The notes: generated from the sequence alone by a model not told the origin. Positions 46,343 through 55,596 are shown, numbered from the stretch's first letter. The stretch: DNA of 64,000 nucleotides from Roseovarius autotrophicus (GCF_018069895.1 NZ_JAGQDH010000014.1:1-64000), one strand, 5' to 3'. A program made the numbers and translations.

Positions 46343-47433
46343 AACCGTCACGCATCGCAGCGGTCCTTGAGAAAGAGACAAAGGAGATCGCCCGCGATCC
46401 GGTGACGGTGGCCATCGCCCTGATCATGCCGATCATGATGCTTTTCCTGTTCGGTTATGCTATTTCCCTGGACGTTGACGATATCCCCATGGGCGTTCTC
46501 GATCATGATCGTTCCCCCGCCAGCCGCCAGCTCGTCGATGAATTCGTTCAGAGCGGATACTTCCGCCTTGCCGACACCTACGCGACACCCGAAGCCATGG
46601 AAGGTGCTATCCAGCGCAATGAAGTGATGCTCGCACTCGTCATTCCGCCCCGGTTTCACCAAGCGCTGGTTCGCGGCGAGGCGGCCCCCGTGCAGGTCAT
46701 CGTTGACGGGACCTATGCGGCGAGCGCGAACCTCGCTGCGGCCTATGCCGAGAGCATCATCTCCGCCTTCCCAGAGGCGGTCGCGCCGGCCGCGCGCGTG
46801 GAGGTGCGGGTGTGGTACAACCCGGCGCTCAGAAGTGCGAACTTCATCGTGCCCGGTCTGTTCGGTGTCATCCTGATGGCGTTTCCGCCCCTGCTTACCG
46901 CGCTGGCTATTACACGGGAGAAGGAAAGCGGCTCCATTCAGCAGATATTCGCCTCGCCCCTGACGCCGGCCGAGTTCCTGGCCGGCAAGCTCGTGCCCTA
47001 CGGTCTCATTGCGTTCGTTCAACTCGTCACGGTGATCGTGATCGGTTTCCTGTGGTTCGGCGTGCCCATGCGGGGCAGCCTCGGCCTCCTGTTGGCAGTG
47101 GGACTTGTCTATGTCTTCACCACCGTGGGTATCGGGCTTCTCGTCTCGACGATCGCCAACAGCCAGGTCGTGGCGATGCTGCTTGCGCTGATCGTCGCGC
47201 TCATGCCATCGACCCTGTTCTCGGGCTTCCTGTTCCCGATTTTCACCATGCCGTATGCCGCCCAACTCTATGCCCGGACGCTGCCAGCCGGTTATTTCGT
47301 CGATTTTTCGCGCGGTCTGGTGCTCCGGGGGGCCGGTCTGCCGGAGCTGTGGCCATCGGTCGCGCTTCTGTTGGCCTATACGCTGATCGTCTTTGCGCTG
47401 GCAGTGTGGCGCTTCCGCAAGAAGGTGGCGTGA
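46339..47433 (+). CDS. ABC-2 type permease 1 (YbhS/YbhR-like)
   Basis: A 364-residue membrane protein: one N-terminal helix, a large periplasmic domain with the DVDDIPMGVLDHDRSPASRQLV region typical of drug-efflux ABC-2 permeases, then five helices, with REKESGSIQQIFASPLTPAEFLAGKLVPY as the conserved cytoplasmic loop. Start and stop overlap its neighbours by one to four bases. The substrate is unknown; cationic drugs are a family precedent. Confidence 0.9.
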   Translation: MKPSRIAAVLEKETKEIARDPVTVAIALIMPIMMLFLFGYAISLDVDDIPMGVLDHDRSPASRQLVDEFVQSGYFRLADTYATPEAMEGAIQRNEVMLALVIPPRFHQALVRGEAAPVQVIVDGTYAASANLAAAYAESIISAFPEAVAPAARVEVRVWYNPALRSANFIVPGLFGVILMAFPPLLTALAITREKESGSIQQIFASPLTPAEFLAGKLVPYGLIAFVQLVTVIVIGFLWFGVPMRGSLGLLLAVGLVYVFTTVGIGLLVSTIANSQVVAMLLALIVALMPSTLFSGFLFPIFTMPYAAQLYARTLPAGYFVDFSRGLVLRGAGLPELWPSVALLLAYTLIVFALAVWRFRKKVA

Positions 47434-48536
47434 TGACAACCCGCCTCGCCGGTCTGCTCGTCAAAGAGATGATCCAGTTCCTGCGCGACCGCGTCGTCCT
47501 GATGCTGATCCTTTGGCTGTACACGATCGAGGTGGTGATCTGCACCTTGGCCGTATCCTTCGATGTCGAGAACATGCCACTTGCCGCTGTCGATCTCGAC
47601 CAAACGCCGATGAGCCGCGCCCTTGTCCAGGATTTTCTCGTTTCGGATACCTTCACATTGGCCGGGGCACCGGCCAATGTCACCGAGGCGACGGACTGGT
47701 TGCAGGACGGCCGCGCCCGGGTCGCGCTGGTCGTGCCTGTGGGATTCCAGCGGGATGTCACGCGCGGCGAGGTTCCGGCGGTCCAGATCCTGCTGGACGG
47801 GACCGACTCCAACATTGCTGCCCAAGCCCGTGGCATTGCGCTTGCCATCGTCGGCCGGTTTGGCACCACCGCCGCCGAGCAGCACGGCCAGGGAGGCGCC
47901 CGGCCGGTGCTCCGTGTCTGGTACAATCCCGATGGGAGTTCAACCTCGTTCACCGTCCTCTCGATGATCGCGCTGGCCGCCCTGATGGTGGGCGTCATCT
48001 ATCCCGCCGCCTCGATCATGCGCGAGAAGGAGGCGGGCACTATCGAGCAGCTTCGGGTGACGCCGATCGGCACCACCGAGCTGTTTGTGGCCAAGACCGC
48101 GCCTATGCTCGTGATGGGACTCGTTTCGGTGTTCCCGAGCCTGCTTATCGTGTCGTGGTTCGGCGTGCCGCTGCGCGGCAGCCTTGCCCTGTTCCTCGCT
48201 CTGACAGCGGTATTTCTGATCAGCGCGATCGCCATCGGCGTGCTCATCGCGAGCGTCAGCCGGACGCTGCAGCAGGCCCTTCTCTTGAGCTTCTTCGGGC
48301 TGTTTCCCGTGCTGTTTCTCTCGGGGACCATCACCCCGGTCGAAAGCATGCCCAAGCTGCTTCAAACGGCATCGCTCGTCAGCCCGTTGCGTCACTATAT
48401 GGATGTTATCCTTGGTGTGTTCCTGAAGGGCGCCGGTCTTGCCGAGCTTTGGCCCCAGGCGCTCGCACTCGTGGCCATCGGTACACCGCTCTTCCTCGTC
48501 GCCGCCCGGATCTTCCGGCGCTCGCCGGCGGGTTGA
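47433..48536 (+). CDS. ABC-2 type permease 2
   Basis: A 367-residue paralogue of the preceding permease, with the same topology and the loop MREKEAGTIEQLRVTPIGTTELFVAKTAPM. A CTxxVSFDVENMPLAAVDLDQTPMSR part follows the first helix. It starts at the last base of permease 1 (TGATG). It ends the four-gene operon; the next 170 bp hold no gene that I recognise before the IS66 remnant. Confidence 0.9.
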   Translation: MTTRLAGLLVKEMIQFLRDRVVLMLILWLYTIEVVICTLAVSFDVENMPLAAVDLDQTPMSRALVQDFLVSDTFTLAGAPANVTEATDWLQDGRARVALVVPVGFQRDVTRGEVPAVQILLDGTDSNIAAQARGIALAIVGRFGTTAAEQHGQGGARPVLRVWYNPDGSSTSFTVLSMIALAALMVGVIYPAASIMREKEAGTIEQLRVTPIGTTELFVAKTAPMLVMGLVSVFPSLLIVSWFGVPLRGSLALFLALTAVFLISAIAIGVLIASVSRTLQQALLLSFFGLFPVLFLSGTITPVESMPKLLQTASLVSPLRHYMDVILGVFLKGAGLAELWPQALALVAIGTPLFLVAARIFRRSPAG

Positions 48537-48706
48537 TGGTCCGGCTTGGGGGGGGGCGGATTCATGGGCTGACGGCGATCCAGCCAGGCAGGAACGCGAT
48601 CATCGCAACACGCCGCCGCCGTCTATGGATGGCTCGTAACCGACCGATTGTGCTTGCAGTTACCCATAAGTGTGGTGCGGCGGATCCTAGCCGCGGTGGA
48701 CGGGCC

Positions 48707-49008
48707 ATGATCGCGTTTCCACCCGGGGTGAAGGTCTGGATCGCAGGCGGCGTGACGGACATGCGGCGAGGGATGAACACGCTGGCGCTGCAGGTCCAGG
48801 AGGGTCTTGGTCGTGACCCGCATGCGGGTGAGATTTTTTGCTTCCGCGGACGTCGTGGCGATCTGGTCAAGATTTTATGGCATGACGGCGTTGGCATGTC
48901 GCTGTACCTGAAGCGCCTCGAGGCGGGAAGTTCATCTGGCCGAGCACCGGCAGTGGCGAGGCAGTGCAGATCTCGGCGGCGCAGCTCGGCTATCTTCTGG
49001 AAGGTGAG
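48707..49008 (+). pseudogene. IS66-family tnpB (accessory protein), frameshifted
   Basis: Codons 1-74 from the ATG at 48707 match IS66 TnpB: PPGVKVWIAGGVTDMRRGMN, FCFRGRRGDLVKILWHDG and LKRLEAG. One base is then missing near 48929, and the expected continuation (KFIWPSTGSGEAVQISAAQL then GYLLEG) is in the next frame. The normal end is replaced by a palindromic repeat. It is a dead remnant of an insertion sequence. Confidence 0.88.
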
Positions 49009-49017
49009 GAGGGATCA

Positions 49018-49042
49018 GGAAACAGTCCGGTGGACTGTTTCC
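49018..49042. repeat. Perfect 11-bp palindromic hairpin inside the IS66 remnant
   Basis: GGAAACAGTCC - GGT - GGACTGTTTCC. It sits where the tnpB tail should be and looks like a REP-type or short mobile palindrome inserted there. Confidence 0.7.
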
Positions 49043-49161
49043 CCCGACGTAAAGCTGGCGCAATTCGCGCTGGACCCAACGCCCTGCAAAGGCAGGATAA
49101 ATCGGCCTCCCCCAGTCTCTTTCCCATGGGCTTGTGCGGATCGGCATGGTAAGTTTTGACC

Positions 49162-49250
49162 ATGTCCGAGACCGCCTCCGAACTCAAGCAACTGCGCGCC
49201 GCACTCGCCGCGGCGGAAGGGCGTGCCGCGGCCGCCGAGGCCGATCTCGC
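49162..49250 (+). pseudogene. IS66-family tnpC transposase, N-terminal stub
   Basis: ATG at 49162 gives MSETASELKQLRAALAAAEG and more of the Ala/Glu-rich coiled coil that begins IS66 transposases (about 30 residues to AAEADLAH). The match then stops and unrelated sequence follows. The catalytic domain is absent. From here to the tRNA (about 290 bp) I see no gene. Confidence 0.7.
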
Positions 49251-49540
49251 GCATCGGCCACGGCAGCACGCGCGAAGGTCAAACGAGGCCCATCCGCAAG
49301 CCCTCGCTGGCGGCAGGCCGAATTGGCATTGCCGGTCGGATCAGCAAAGACCGCAACCAATGAACCCGCATAGAGCCCCCGGTCCCAGCGCGGTGCAGGA
49401 CGATCGCCAATGCCGTGTTCCACTCGATTTCCTGTTGTGAGCGCTCCATTCGCGTCCTCGAATTGGCATGGTCTGACCGAAGACCGGCTTCGCCTCACTC
49501 GTCTTCCGCCGGATCGGGAGAAACGTTTCTCAAAGGAAAG

Positions 49541-49630
49541 TGGCGGAGAGACAGGGATTCGAACCCTGGAGACGGTTACCCGCCTACACGCGTTCCAGGC
49601 GTGCGCCTTCGACCACTCGGCCACCTCTCC
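49541..49630 (-). tRNA. tRNA-Ser (anticodon GGA)
   Basis: Read on the minus strand, 90 bases begin GGAGAGGTGGCCGAGTGG, with an anticodon stem-loop CACGC-CTGGAAC-GCGTG, a long variable arm, the T loop GGTTCGAATCC and an encoded CCA. The anticodon GGA reads serine codons UCC/UCU. The acceptor ends pair (GGAGAGG with CTCTCC). Its 3' end faces the IS66 remnant. Confidence 0.97.
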
Positions 49631-49808
49631 GGCCTGTGCTTCTTAGACAATGATGGCGAGCCTTGGCAAGGGCTGTTCGACCGGCACCGCCAGGCATGAT
49701 GATCAAGGGAGGCTCTGACATAACCTTCCGCCGAGGGCCGTCGGTCTGCCCTGAACGCCGTGTCGCAGGTCCGGTGGGAATTCATCATGGCGCGGACGGT
49801 AGTGCCCC

Positions 49809-50186
49809 ATGGGATGGTGTATGAGCGCCAGACCTCGGAGAGGCTCGGTCTCTCGGTCAGGCTGCCACGGCGGGCAGCCTGTGGTTGGGAGTATCCGTGA
49901 TGCGGGCGAGCGGTTCCCGGTCCGAGAGACAGCATTTGCAGCCGAAACACCGCCTGCGCGCGAGGTTTTGGCCGCCAGCCGCACCATGAAGGGCGGTGGT
50001 GCGGCGGGTGTGGCGACAGTGGGGGCCGCCGGGGTCGAGGTCGTGCAGGCCGAGACCCAGACCGCCATCCTGCCGCTGGTCCCGTATCTCGATACCCTGC
50101 GCTGGGTGTTCATCGCGCTGGCGCTCGCAGGGATTGCAGTTGCGATCTGGGCGCGCCTTGATGACTGGAAACGGGGGCGGCGGTGA
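49809..50186 (+). pseudogene. Prophage lysis-cassette remnant (C-terminal holin/lysozyme-like membrane segment)
   Basis: The last about 65 codons read ...VVQAETQTAI, PYLDTLRWVFIALALAGIAV and WARLDDWKRGRR, a membrane segment with a basic tail as at the C-terminus of phage endolysin/holin proteins of Rhodobacteraceae prophages. The earlier part has no recognised domain. Its end overlaps a GTG-started Rz-like frame (50183-50308) that is cut after about 28 codons. A diverged second copy lies at 57067-57174. Confidence 0.5.
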
Positions 50187-50349
50187 TTGCCGCGCTTCTG
50201 ACCGGGTTTGCAGCCAGTCCGTGTATGCGGGCGGCGCTGCGCTACGGCACCACCGTGGCGATCTGGACACGGTGCGGTCAATGCAACCCGAATTCTGCCA
50301 TCAACTGACGGCGATAGCCTACAAAACCCGTGTCGTTGCGGTCGCGCGG
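50151..50349. repeat. 199-bp direct repeat, left copy
   Basis: Identical base for base, as far as I can compare by eye, to 57139-57337. It holds the end of the prophage remnant, an Rz-like stub and the last 24 codons of the ABC ATPase gene on the minus strand. The left flank of the two copies is similar but clearly diverged. Confidence 0.93.
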
Positions 50350-51048
50350 GCGGGGCAGGTCCACGTCAATGAGGCGGATGGCGTCGCCCTTGGTGCCCGG
50401 AAGGACCAGCACCCGGTCGGCCAGAAAGATCGCCTCTTCGAGGTCATGGGTGACCAGCACCATCGTCACCTTTTCCTCGTGCCAGATGCGGGTCAGCTCC
50501 TCTTGCATGGTCATCTTGGTCATGGCGTCAAGTGCGCCCAACGGCTCATCCAGCAGCAGGATTTCGGGCTGGACGGTCAGGGCGCGGGCGATGCCCACCC
50601 GTTGCGCCATGCCCCCCGATAGCTGCCGGGGCCAGGCGGCCTCGAACTCGGCCAGACCGACAAGGCGGATATAGCGTCGCGCCCGCTCGGCCGCCTCCGG
50701 TTTCGGCACGCCCTGCACCTCCAGCCCGAAGGCCACGTTATCGAGCACCGTGAGCCAGGGCAGTAGGCGCGGCTCCTGAAAGATCACCGCGCGCTCGCGC
50801 CCCAGCCCGTGAACCGGCGCGCCGTCGGTCAGCACGTCGCCCGTATCCGGCTCTTCCAGACCGGCCAGCACGCGCAAAAGCGTCGTCTTGCCCGAGCCGG
50901 AGGCCCCCACGATCGCAAGGCTCTCGCCACCGCGAATATCAAGATTGATCCCCTTGAGGACGGTCAGCGTCTCGCCGTCAAGGGGGAAGCTCTTGGTGAG
51001 ATCACGGATCGTGACCTCACCCTTCGCCTGTGTCTGCACCAGCGTCAT
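50278..51048 (-). CDS. Sulfonate/nitrate/taurine-type ABC transporter ATP-binding protein
   Basis: A 256-residue ATPase: Walker [14 protein letters not shown]-loop VIFQEPRLLPW, signature LSGGMAQRVGIARAL, Walker B ILLLDEPLGALDAMTK, switch His in VTHDLEEA. The QEPRLLPWLTV motif is typical of the SsuB/TauB/NrtD group. Its last 24 codons are in the 199-bp repeat, so a truncated copy of this 3' end exists at 57266-57337. It closes a minus-strand operon with a binding protein, permease and monooxygenase. Confidence 0.92.
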   Translation of the reverse strand: MTLVQTQAKGEVTIRDLTKSFPLDGETLTVLKGINLDIRGGESLAIVGASGSGKTTLLRVLAGLEEPDTGDVLTDGAPVHGLGRERAVIFQEPRLLPWLTVLDNVAFGLEVQGVPKPEAAERARRYIRLVGLAEFEAAWPRQLSGGMAQRVGIARALTVQPEILLLDEPLGALDAMTKMTMQEELTRIWHEEKVTMVLVTHDLEEAIFLADRVLVLPGTKGDAIRLIDVDLPRPRDRNDTGFVGYRRQLMAEFGLH

Positions 51049-51059
51049 CGCGTCCGGCC

Positions 51060-52037
51060 TCAGTTCGTGGCGGGCGCATCGCCCGTGATCAACAGGATGT
51101 CGGCGGCGGCAAGCTGTCCCTCGCGCAACGCGCCTTCGCGCACCAGAACATCGATCCAGAACTGCACGTCCCGCTCAACCGGCAGACCGCCCTCCCGCAC
51201 GCCGAAACCTGCGAAGAACTTGGCCACCTGCGGGTTTTCTCCGCGTGCCTCAAGCAGTTTGGCAATGATTTCACGGGTCTTTTCCGGGTTCTCGCGGGCG
51301 TAATCGAGTGCACGCGCCGATTTCTCGACAAAGTGGCGGGCGGCCTCTGGGTGGGCCTCGACCCAATCGCGGCGCAATACGGCAAAGCCGCCCGCGATCT
51401 CGCCCAGAATGTCGGTGTCATCAAACACCGCGCGCAGACCGCCATTCGCGCGCGCCGCGCCCTCGAACGTCGTTTGCCAATAGCCAAAGGCGGCGATGTC
51501 CACCTGTTTCGAACGCAGCACCTGCTCAAGCTGCGGCCCCGGCACCACCACCAGATTGGCGGCGTTCTGCGGCAGCCCTTGCTGATGCAGCGCCTCGCGG
51601 ACCGTATAATCGAGATGTGCGCCAAGTGTGTTCACAGCGATGGTCTTGCCCTTGATATCCGCGATGGATTTGATCGGGCTGTCCTCCAACACATGAAAGA
51701 CCGACTGCGCATCATCGTTGATGCCGTTGGTCGGATAGGCGGCGACGAAATCATTGCCGCCGGCGATGGCGTTGATGATTGCCGAAGTGGCCGCCGAGCC
51801 GATATCGACGCTGCCCGCAGCCAGAGCAAAGAGCGACTCCGGCCCGCCCCCGGCATAGCCCAAGCCTTCGAAGTTCACGCCGGTGCCCTCGAAAAAGCCA
51901 AGCTCCTTGGCCAGTTCATGCGCCGACACGCCGCCATGATAGGAGAGGTAGCGCAGGGTCACGTCCTCGGCCTGTGCCGTGGCAGCCGAAAGCGACAGGG
52001 CGACGCCCGCGATGATGGATTTGAAGCGATAGGTCAT
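51060..52037 (-). CDS. ABC transporter substrate-binding protein (SsuA/TauA/NrtA-like)
   Basis: A 325-residue periplasmic protein with a signal peptide (KSIIAGVALSLSAATAQAED). The mature chain shows AHELAKELGFFEGTGVNFEGLGYAGGGPES and the loop GKTIAVNTLGAHLDYTVREAL, features of the NMT1/SsuA family that bind sulfonates, taurine, nitrate or pyrimidine precursors. The neighbouring flavin monooxygenase suggests an organosulfur substrate. It lies between the permease and ATPase genes. Confidence 0.88.
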   Translation of the reverse strand: MTYRFKSIIAGVALSLSAATAQAEDVTLRYLSYHGGVSAHELAKELGFFEGTGVNFEGLGYAGGGPESLFALAAGSVDIGSAATSAIINAIAGGNDFVAAYPTNGINDDAQSVFHVLEDSPIKSIADIKGKTIAVNTLGAHLDYTVREALHQQGLPQNAANLVVVPGPQLEQVLRSKQVDIAAFGYWQTTFEGAARANGGLRAVFDDTDILGEIAGGFAVLRRDWVEAHPEAARHFVEKSARALDYARENPEKTREIIAKLLEARGENPQVAKFFAGFGVREGGLPVERDVQFWIDVLVREGALREGQLAAADILLITGDAPATN

Positions 52038-52082
52038 TTTTCTGTCCTTTGGTTTGTGGATGATTGGTTGACGGGAGAAAAC

Positions 52083-52919
52083 TCAGTGCCTGGCCGTGTT
52101 CCAGCGGCAGAGCCGCCTTTGCAGCAGAACCAGAACCCAGTTGGCCGCGAGGCCAAGCCCGGCCAGCAGGAAGATCGCGGCGAACATCAGCGGGATCTGG
52201 AAATTGTATTGCGCGTTCATCACCTGGAACCCGAGGCCCTTGTTGGCCCCGATCATCTCGGCGGCGATCAGCAGCAAGAGCGCGGTCGTGGCCGACAGAC
52301 GCAGGCCCACGAAGATCGCCGGGACCGAGGCCGGCAGCACGACCCGGCGAAAGGTGGTGAGCCGCGCCGCGCCAAAGGTGCGCGCCATCTCGATCAGTTT
52401 GGCATCGACCTCTTTCACACCGCCGATGGTCGCCAGCAGGATCGGGAAAAGCGTGGCCCAGAAGATGACAAAAACCTTCGACGCCTCACCCAGACCCAGA
52501 AGCAGGATGAACACGGGATAAAGCGCCAGCGCCGATGTCTGGCGGAAAAGTTGCAGGATCGGGTCAAGCGCGCGTTCCACTGCGCGGATCTGCCCCATGA
52601 AAAGACCAAGCGGGATGCCGAGCGCGACGGCCGCGAAAAAGGCCAGCCCTGCGCGTTGCAGCGAGATGCCGATATCCCCCACCAACCGCCCCGAGGCGAT
52701 GCCGTTCCAGAGTGCCTGCCCGATACGGTCGAGCGGCGGGAAAACTGCGGGATTGAGAAGCCCGGTGACGCTGGCCACATGCCAGCCCGCGAAGAAGGCA
52801 AGAAGCAACCCGTAATCGGCGAAGATGCCACGCGCCCGCTGTGCTGTCCGCGCCAGCGTGGCCCGAATGTCCGGCCCCCGAGGGGACCGGACGCGCGTAT
52901 CTGAAATCTGATAGGTCAT
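52083..52919 (-). CDS. ABC transporter permease (SsuC-like)
   Basis: A 278-residue inner-membrane permease with six helices. The EAA-type loop is VDAKLIEMARTFGAARLTTFRRVVLPAS near residue 185, typical of the SsuC/TauC group. It follows the monooxygenase gene with a 12-bp gap and would form the membrane channel for this importer. Confidence 0.9.
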   Translation of the reverse strand: MTYQISDTRVRSPRGPDIRATLARTAQRARGIFADYGLLLAFFAGWHVASVTGLLNPAVFPPLDRIGQALWNGIASGRLVGDIGISLQRAGLAFFAAVALGIPLGLFMGQIRAVERALDPILQLFRQTSALALYPVFILLLGLGEASKVFVIFWATLFPILLATIGGVKEVDAKLIEMARTFGAARLTTFRRVVLPASVPAIFVGLRLSATTALLLLIAAEMIGANKGLGFQVMNAQYNFQIPLMFAAIFLLAGLGLAANWVLVLLQRRLCRWNTARH

Positions 52920-52930
52920 GAAAACCTCCT

Positions 52931-54280
52931 TTACTCAGCGGCCTGCGCGGCGCTGCGCGCGGCGGTGTGGCGATTCACGGGATAGGGCAGCCCGAGGTTC
53001 TCGCGCAGGGTGCGCCCCTCATAGGCGGTGCGAAAGAGGCCCCGGCGCTGCAATTCCGGTGTCACAAGATTGATGAAATCGTCCAGCCCGCCCGGCAGCC
53101 AGGGCGGCAGGATGTTGAAGCCGTCAGCAGCCTCGTTCTCGAACCACTCTTGCAGCGTATCGACGATTTCAGTCGGGGTGCCGACCAGCGTGAGATGGCC
53201 GCGCGCAGTGGCGATCCATTGATAGAGCTGGCGGATGCTAAAGCCGTGCTCGTCGGCGATCTGCCGCATCAGGGCTTGGCGCGATTTCATGCCTTCGGTC
53301 TCGGGGGCGGGTGGCAGCGGGCCGTCAAGGTCAAGCCCCTTGAAATCGAGCGTGCCGCCCGCAAGCCCAGCCAGCAGCGCCAGCCCGTCGGCCTCGACGA
53401 TGAGATCGGTCAGTTGCTCGTATTTCTCGCGCGCCTCCGCCGCGGTGCGGCCCACGAAGGGGGCGACGCCGGGCATGATCAGCACATGATCGCGATTGCG
53501 TCCCTTGGCCGCCGCGCGCGCCTTGATGTCGCGATAGAATTCCTGCGCCGTCTCGATCTTCTGATGGGCGGTAAAGATCACCTCGGCGGTTTCGGCGGCC
53601 AGATCGCGCCCGGCCTCGGATTGCCCGGCCTGCACCACCACCGGATGCCCTTGCGGGCTGCGCGAGACATTGAGCGCACCCTTGACGCGGAAGTGCCTGC
53701 CCACATGGTTGGCGTCGTGCAGCCGATCAGGATCGTAGAACGCCCCGCTCTTCTTGTCCCGCAGGAACACGTCATCCTCGAAACTGTCCCACAGCTTTTT
53801 CACCACCTCGACATGCTCGCGCGCACGGTCATAGCGGTCGGCATGGGAAATCTGTTGATCCAGGTTGAAATTCTGCGCCGCTTCCTCTGTCGCGGTGGTG
53901 ACCACGTTCCAGCCCGCGCGCCCGTTCGAGATCAGATCGAGCGAGGCGAATTTGCGCGCTACGGTGAAGGGTTCTTCGTAGGTCGTGGTGTTGGTGGCGA
54001 TGAACCCCAGATGGGTCGTCTGCGTGGCCAGTGCCGCGAACAGCGTCAGCGGCTCAAAGCCTGCGATCTTGGCGCTGCCGCCCTCACGCCCGGCTCCGTT
54101 CGTGGCCAGGCCATCGGCGAGGAAATAGGCGTCAAAAAGCCCGCGCTCGGCGGTCCTCGCCAGGTCTATGTGATAGTCAAGGCTGGTCGCCCCGTCCGCG
54201 CGGGCGTCCGGGTGGCGCCAGGCGGCGACATGCTGTCCGCCACCGGGCAGGAAGGCGCCGAGTTTGATTTGTCTGGTCAT
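52931..54280 (-). CDS. LLM-class flavin-dependent monooxygenase (NtaA/SnaA/DszA type)
   Basis: A 449-residue luciferase-like monooxygenase that uses reduced FMN from a partner reductase. It starts QIKLGAFLPGGGQHVAAWRHPDA, then shows LTLFAALATQTTHLGFIAT, GRAGWNVVTTATEEAAQNF (the FMN-site WNVVT motif), SPQGHPVVVQAGQSE and FNILPPWLPGGLDDF, all diagnostic of the NtaA/DszA branch. The substrate is likely an organosulfur or amino-polycarboxylate compound. It is followed closely by the importer genes. Confidence 0.92.
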   Translation of the reverse strand: MTRQIKLGAFLPGGGQHVAAWRHPDARADGATSLDYHIDLARTAERGLFDAYFLADGLATNGAGREGGSAKIAGFEPLTLFAALATQTTHLGFIATNTTTYEEPFTVARKFASLDLISNGRAGWNVVTTATEEAAQNFNLDQQISHADRYDRAREHVEVVKKLWDSFEDDVFLRDKKSGAFYDPDRLHDANHVGRHFRVKGALNVSRSPQGHPVVVQAGQSEAGRDLAAETAEVIFTAHQKIETAQEFYRDIKARAAAKGRNRDHVLIMPGVAPFVGRTAAEAREKYEQLTDLIVEADGLALLAGLAGGTLDFKGLDLDGPLPPAPETEGMKSRQALMRQIADEHGFSIRQLYQWIATARGHLTLVGTPTEIVDTLQEWFENEAADGFNILPPWLPGGLDDFINLVTPELQRRGLFRTAYEGRTLRENLGLPYPVNRHTAARSAAQAAE

Positions 54281-54367
54281 GATGGTCTCCTTGTTTTGGG
54301 CAAGGCTCCGCCATGGCCCAGCCTGCGTGGTCGGGTGATTCAGATGGCGCAGCGTCGGGGAAGGGGG

Positions 54368-54916
54368 TTAGGCGGCGGCCTCCAGCTTGCGCGGGGTGAG
54401 GGCGGCGCTAAGTTGCGCAACCGCCGTGTCGAGCCGCGCGCGCAATGGCCCCGAGAGCTGCCCGTCACTGCCGATATCAGCAGCACCGGCATAGACGCCC
54501 GTCGGCACGCTCGCGGCCTCGAAGAAGCCAAAGAGCGGACGCAGCTGATGTTCGATCACCAGCGCGTGCCGATCACCACCGCCAGTGGCGGTCAAGAGCA
54601 CCGGTTTGCCGCGCAGGGCCTCGGGGTCAATGAGATCAAAGAGATGTTTGAAAAGGCCGGTATAGCTGCCCTTATAGACCGGGCTGCCGACGACGATGGC
54701 GCGCGCGGCCAAAAGCCTGTCAACATGCGTCCGCGCGTCCGATGAAAGATCAAACAGCGAGTCCGCCTGCCTGAAGGATGCCCCCAGATCACCCAGATCG
54801 AACACCGCATGGCCCGAGCCCGTCTGGCGGGCGGCGCCCTTTACCGCCGCCGTGACGAGGGCGCGGGTGCGCGAGGGCTGGCTGTGGCTGCCGACGAAAC
54901 CGATGATCTCGGTCAT
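54368..54916 (-). CDS. NAD(P)H-dependent FMN reductase (SsuE/MsuE-like)
   Basis: A 182-residue flavodoxin-fold reductase: GFVGSHSQPSRTRALV at the N-terminus (FMN phosphate loop) and VVGSPVYKGSYTGLFKHLFDLI, the SsuE motif. It supplies FMNH2 to the LLM monooxygenase 88 bp downstream. The ATG at 54916 (MTEIIG) has AAAGGAAA before it; the frame opens five codons earlier. The gap upstream (54917-55039) is AT-rich and likely holds the operon promoter. Confidence 0.92.
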   Translation of the reverse strand: MTEIIGFVGSHSQPSRTRALVTAAVKGAARQTGSGHAVFDLGDLGASFRQADSLFDLSSDARTHVDRLLAARAIVVGSPVYKGSYTGLFKHLFDLIDPEALRGKPVLLTATGGGDRHALVIEHQLRPLFGFFEAASVPTGVYAGAADIGSDGQLSGPLRARLDTAVAQLSAALTPRKLEAAA

Positions 54917-54941
54917 GAGCTTTCCTTTCAACGAGCAATTC

Positions 54942-54956
54942 TATCGTGTTTATCGT
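54942..54956. promoter_or_regulatory. TATCGT direct repeat in the promoter region of the reductase operon
   Basis: TATCGT occurs at 54942 and again at 54951, in an AT-rich patch 26 bp before the ATG of the FMN reductase. It may bind a regulator or be part of a promoter. No clear -35/-10 pair with normal spacing is seen. Confidence 0.3.
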
Positions 54957-55039
54957 ATTTACTTTGTGCTCTTGCTGCCATTCCAAAGATACCGGTGAAA
55001 AGAGAGAAAAGATGCCGTCCCGACGCGGCAGGGAGAATG

Positions 55040-55596
55040 TCAGCTTCGCTGTTTGACGATGCCAGCATGACCGCTCAGCGCGCAGGCGAGATCGGCGCAT
55101 TGCAGGCGGATGTCGGGAATCGCGGTGATTTCCCACAGGGCGCCGCGCGCGCAGGGCCCGATGGCGAAGATCCGGCGAGAGGCGACGCCGCCGCGCGCGA
55201 TCACCCGCGCGCCGGGAGTCGTATCCAGCCCGAGGCGCAGCGCAGCCGGTCGTCGCGCCAGGGCGCCACGAGGCTTTCGAGATAGCGGCCATAGGTGGCG
55301 TGGCTGACAAAGCACTGTTCGGTCGCACCGCAATCCTCATCGCGCGTGCGCAGCCAACGCAGGAAATGACCGGGATCGTCGGGAAAGGCGCTCATGTTGT
55401 GAACGCGGGTGTTGAGCAGATGCTCGGGGTTGTCGGTCGCATAGGCGATGCTGCAACCGACGATGCCGCGCTTTTCCACGATGGTGACGCGGATTTCGGG
55501 GGCGCGGTGCATCAGATGCGTCGCCATCAGCGCCCCGCTCGCCCCGCCGCCGATGATCAGCGCATGGCGGGCGGGATGCGCGAATGTGCCGTCCAT
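55040..55596 (-). pseudogene. FAD/NAD(P)-binding protein, internally deleted
   Basis: From ATG 55596 about 120 codons give a normal N-terminus: HALIIGGGASGALMATHLM is the dinucleotide-binding motif, then EKRGIVGCSIAYATDN and LLNTRVHNMSAFPDDP, as in FAD-NAD(P)-binding proteins of 450-500 residues. Around 55225-55250 the sequence jumps, in another frame, to the C-terminal part (RVIARGG, RIFAIGPCARGALWEITAIP). About 270 middle residues are missing, so it is inactive. Its ATG overlaps the stop of the small gene upstream. Confidence 0.8.

Noticed and set aside
49541-49630. Integration att duplication of the tRNA-Ser 3' end
   Set aside because: I looked for a second copy of the tRNA end in the island and did not find one in this window.
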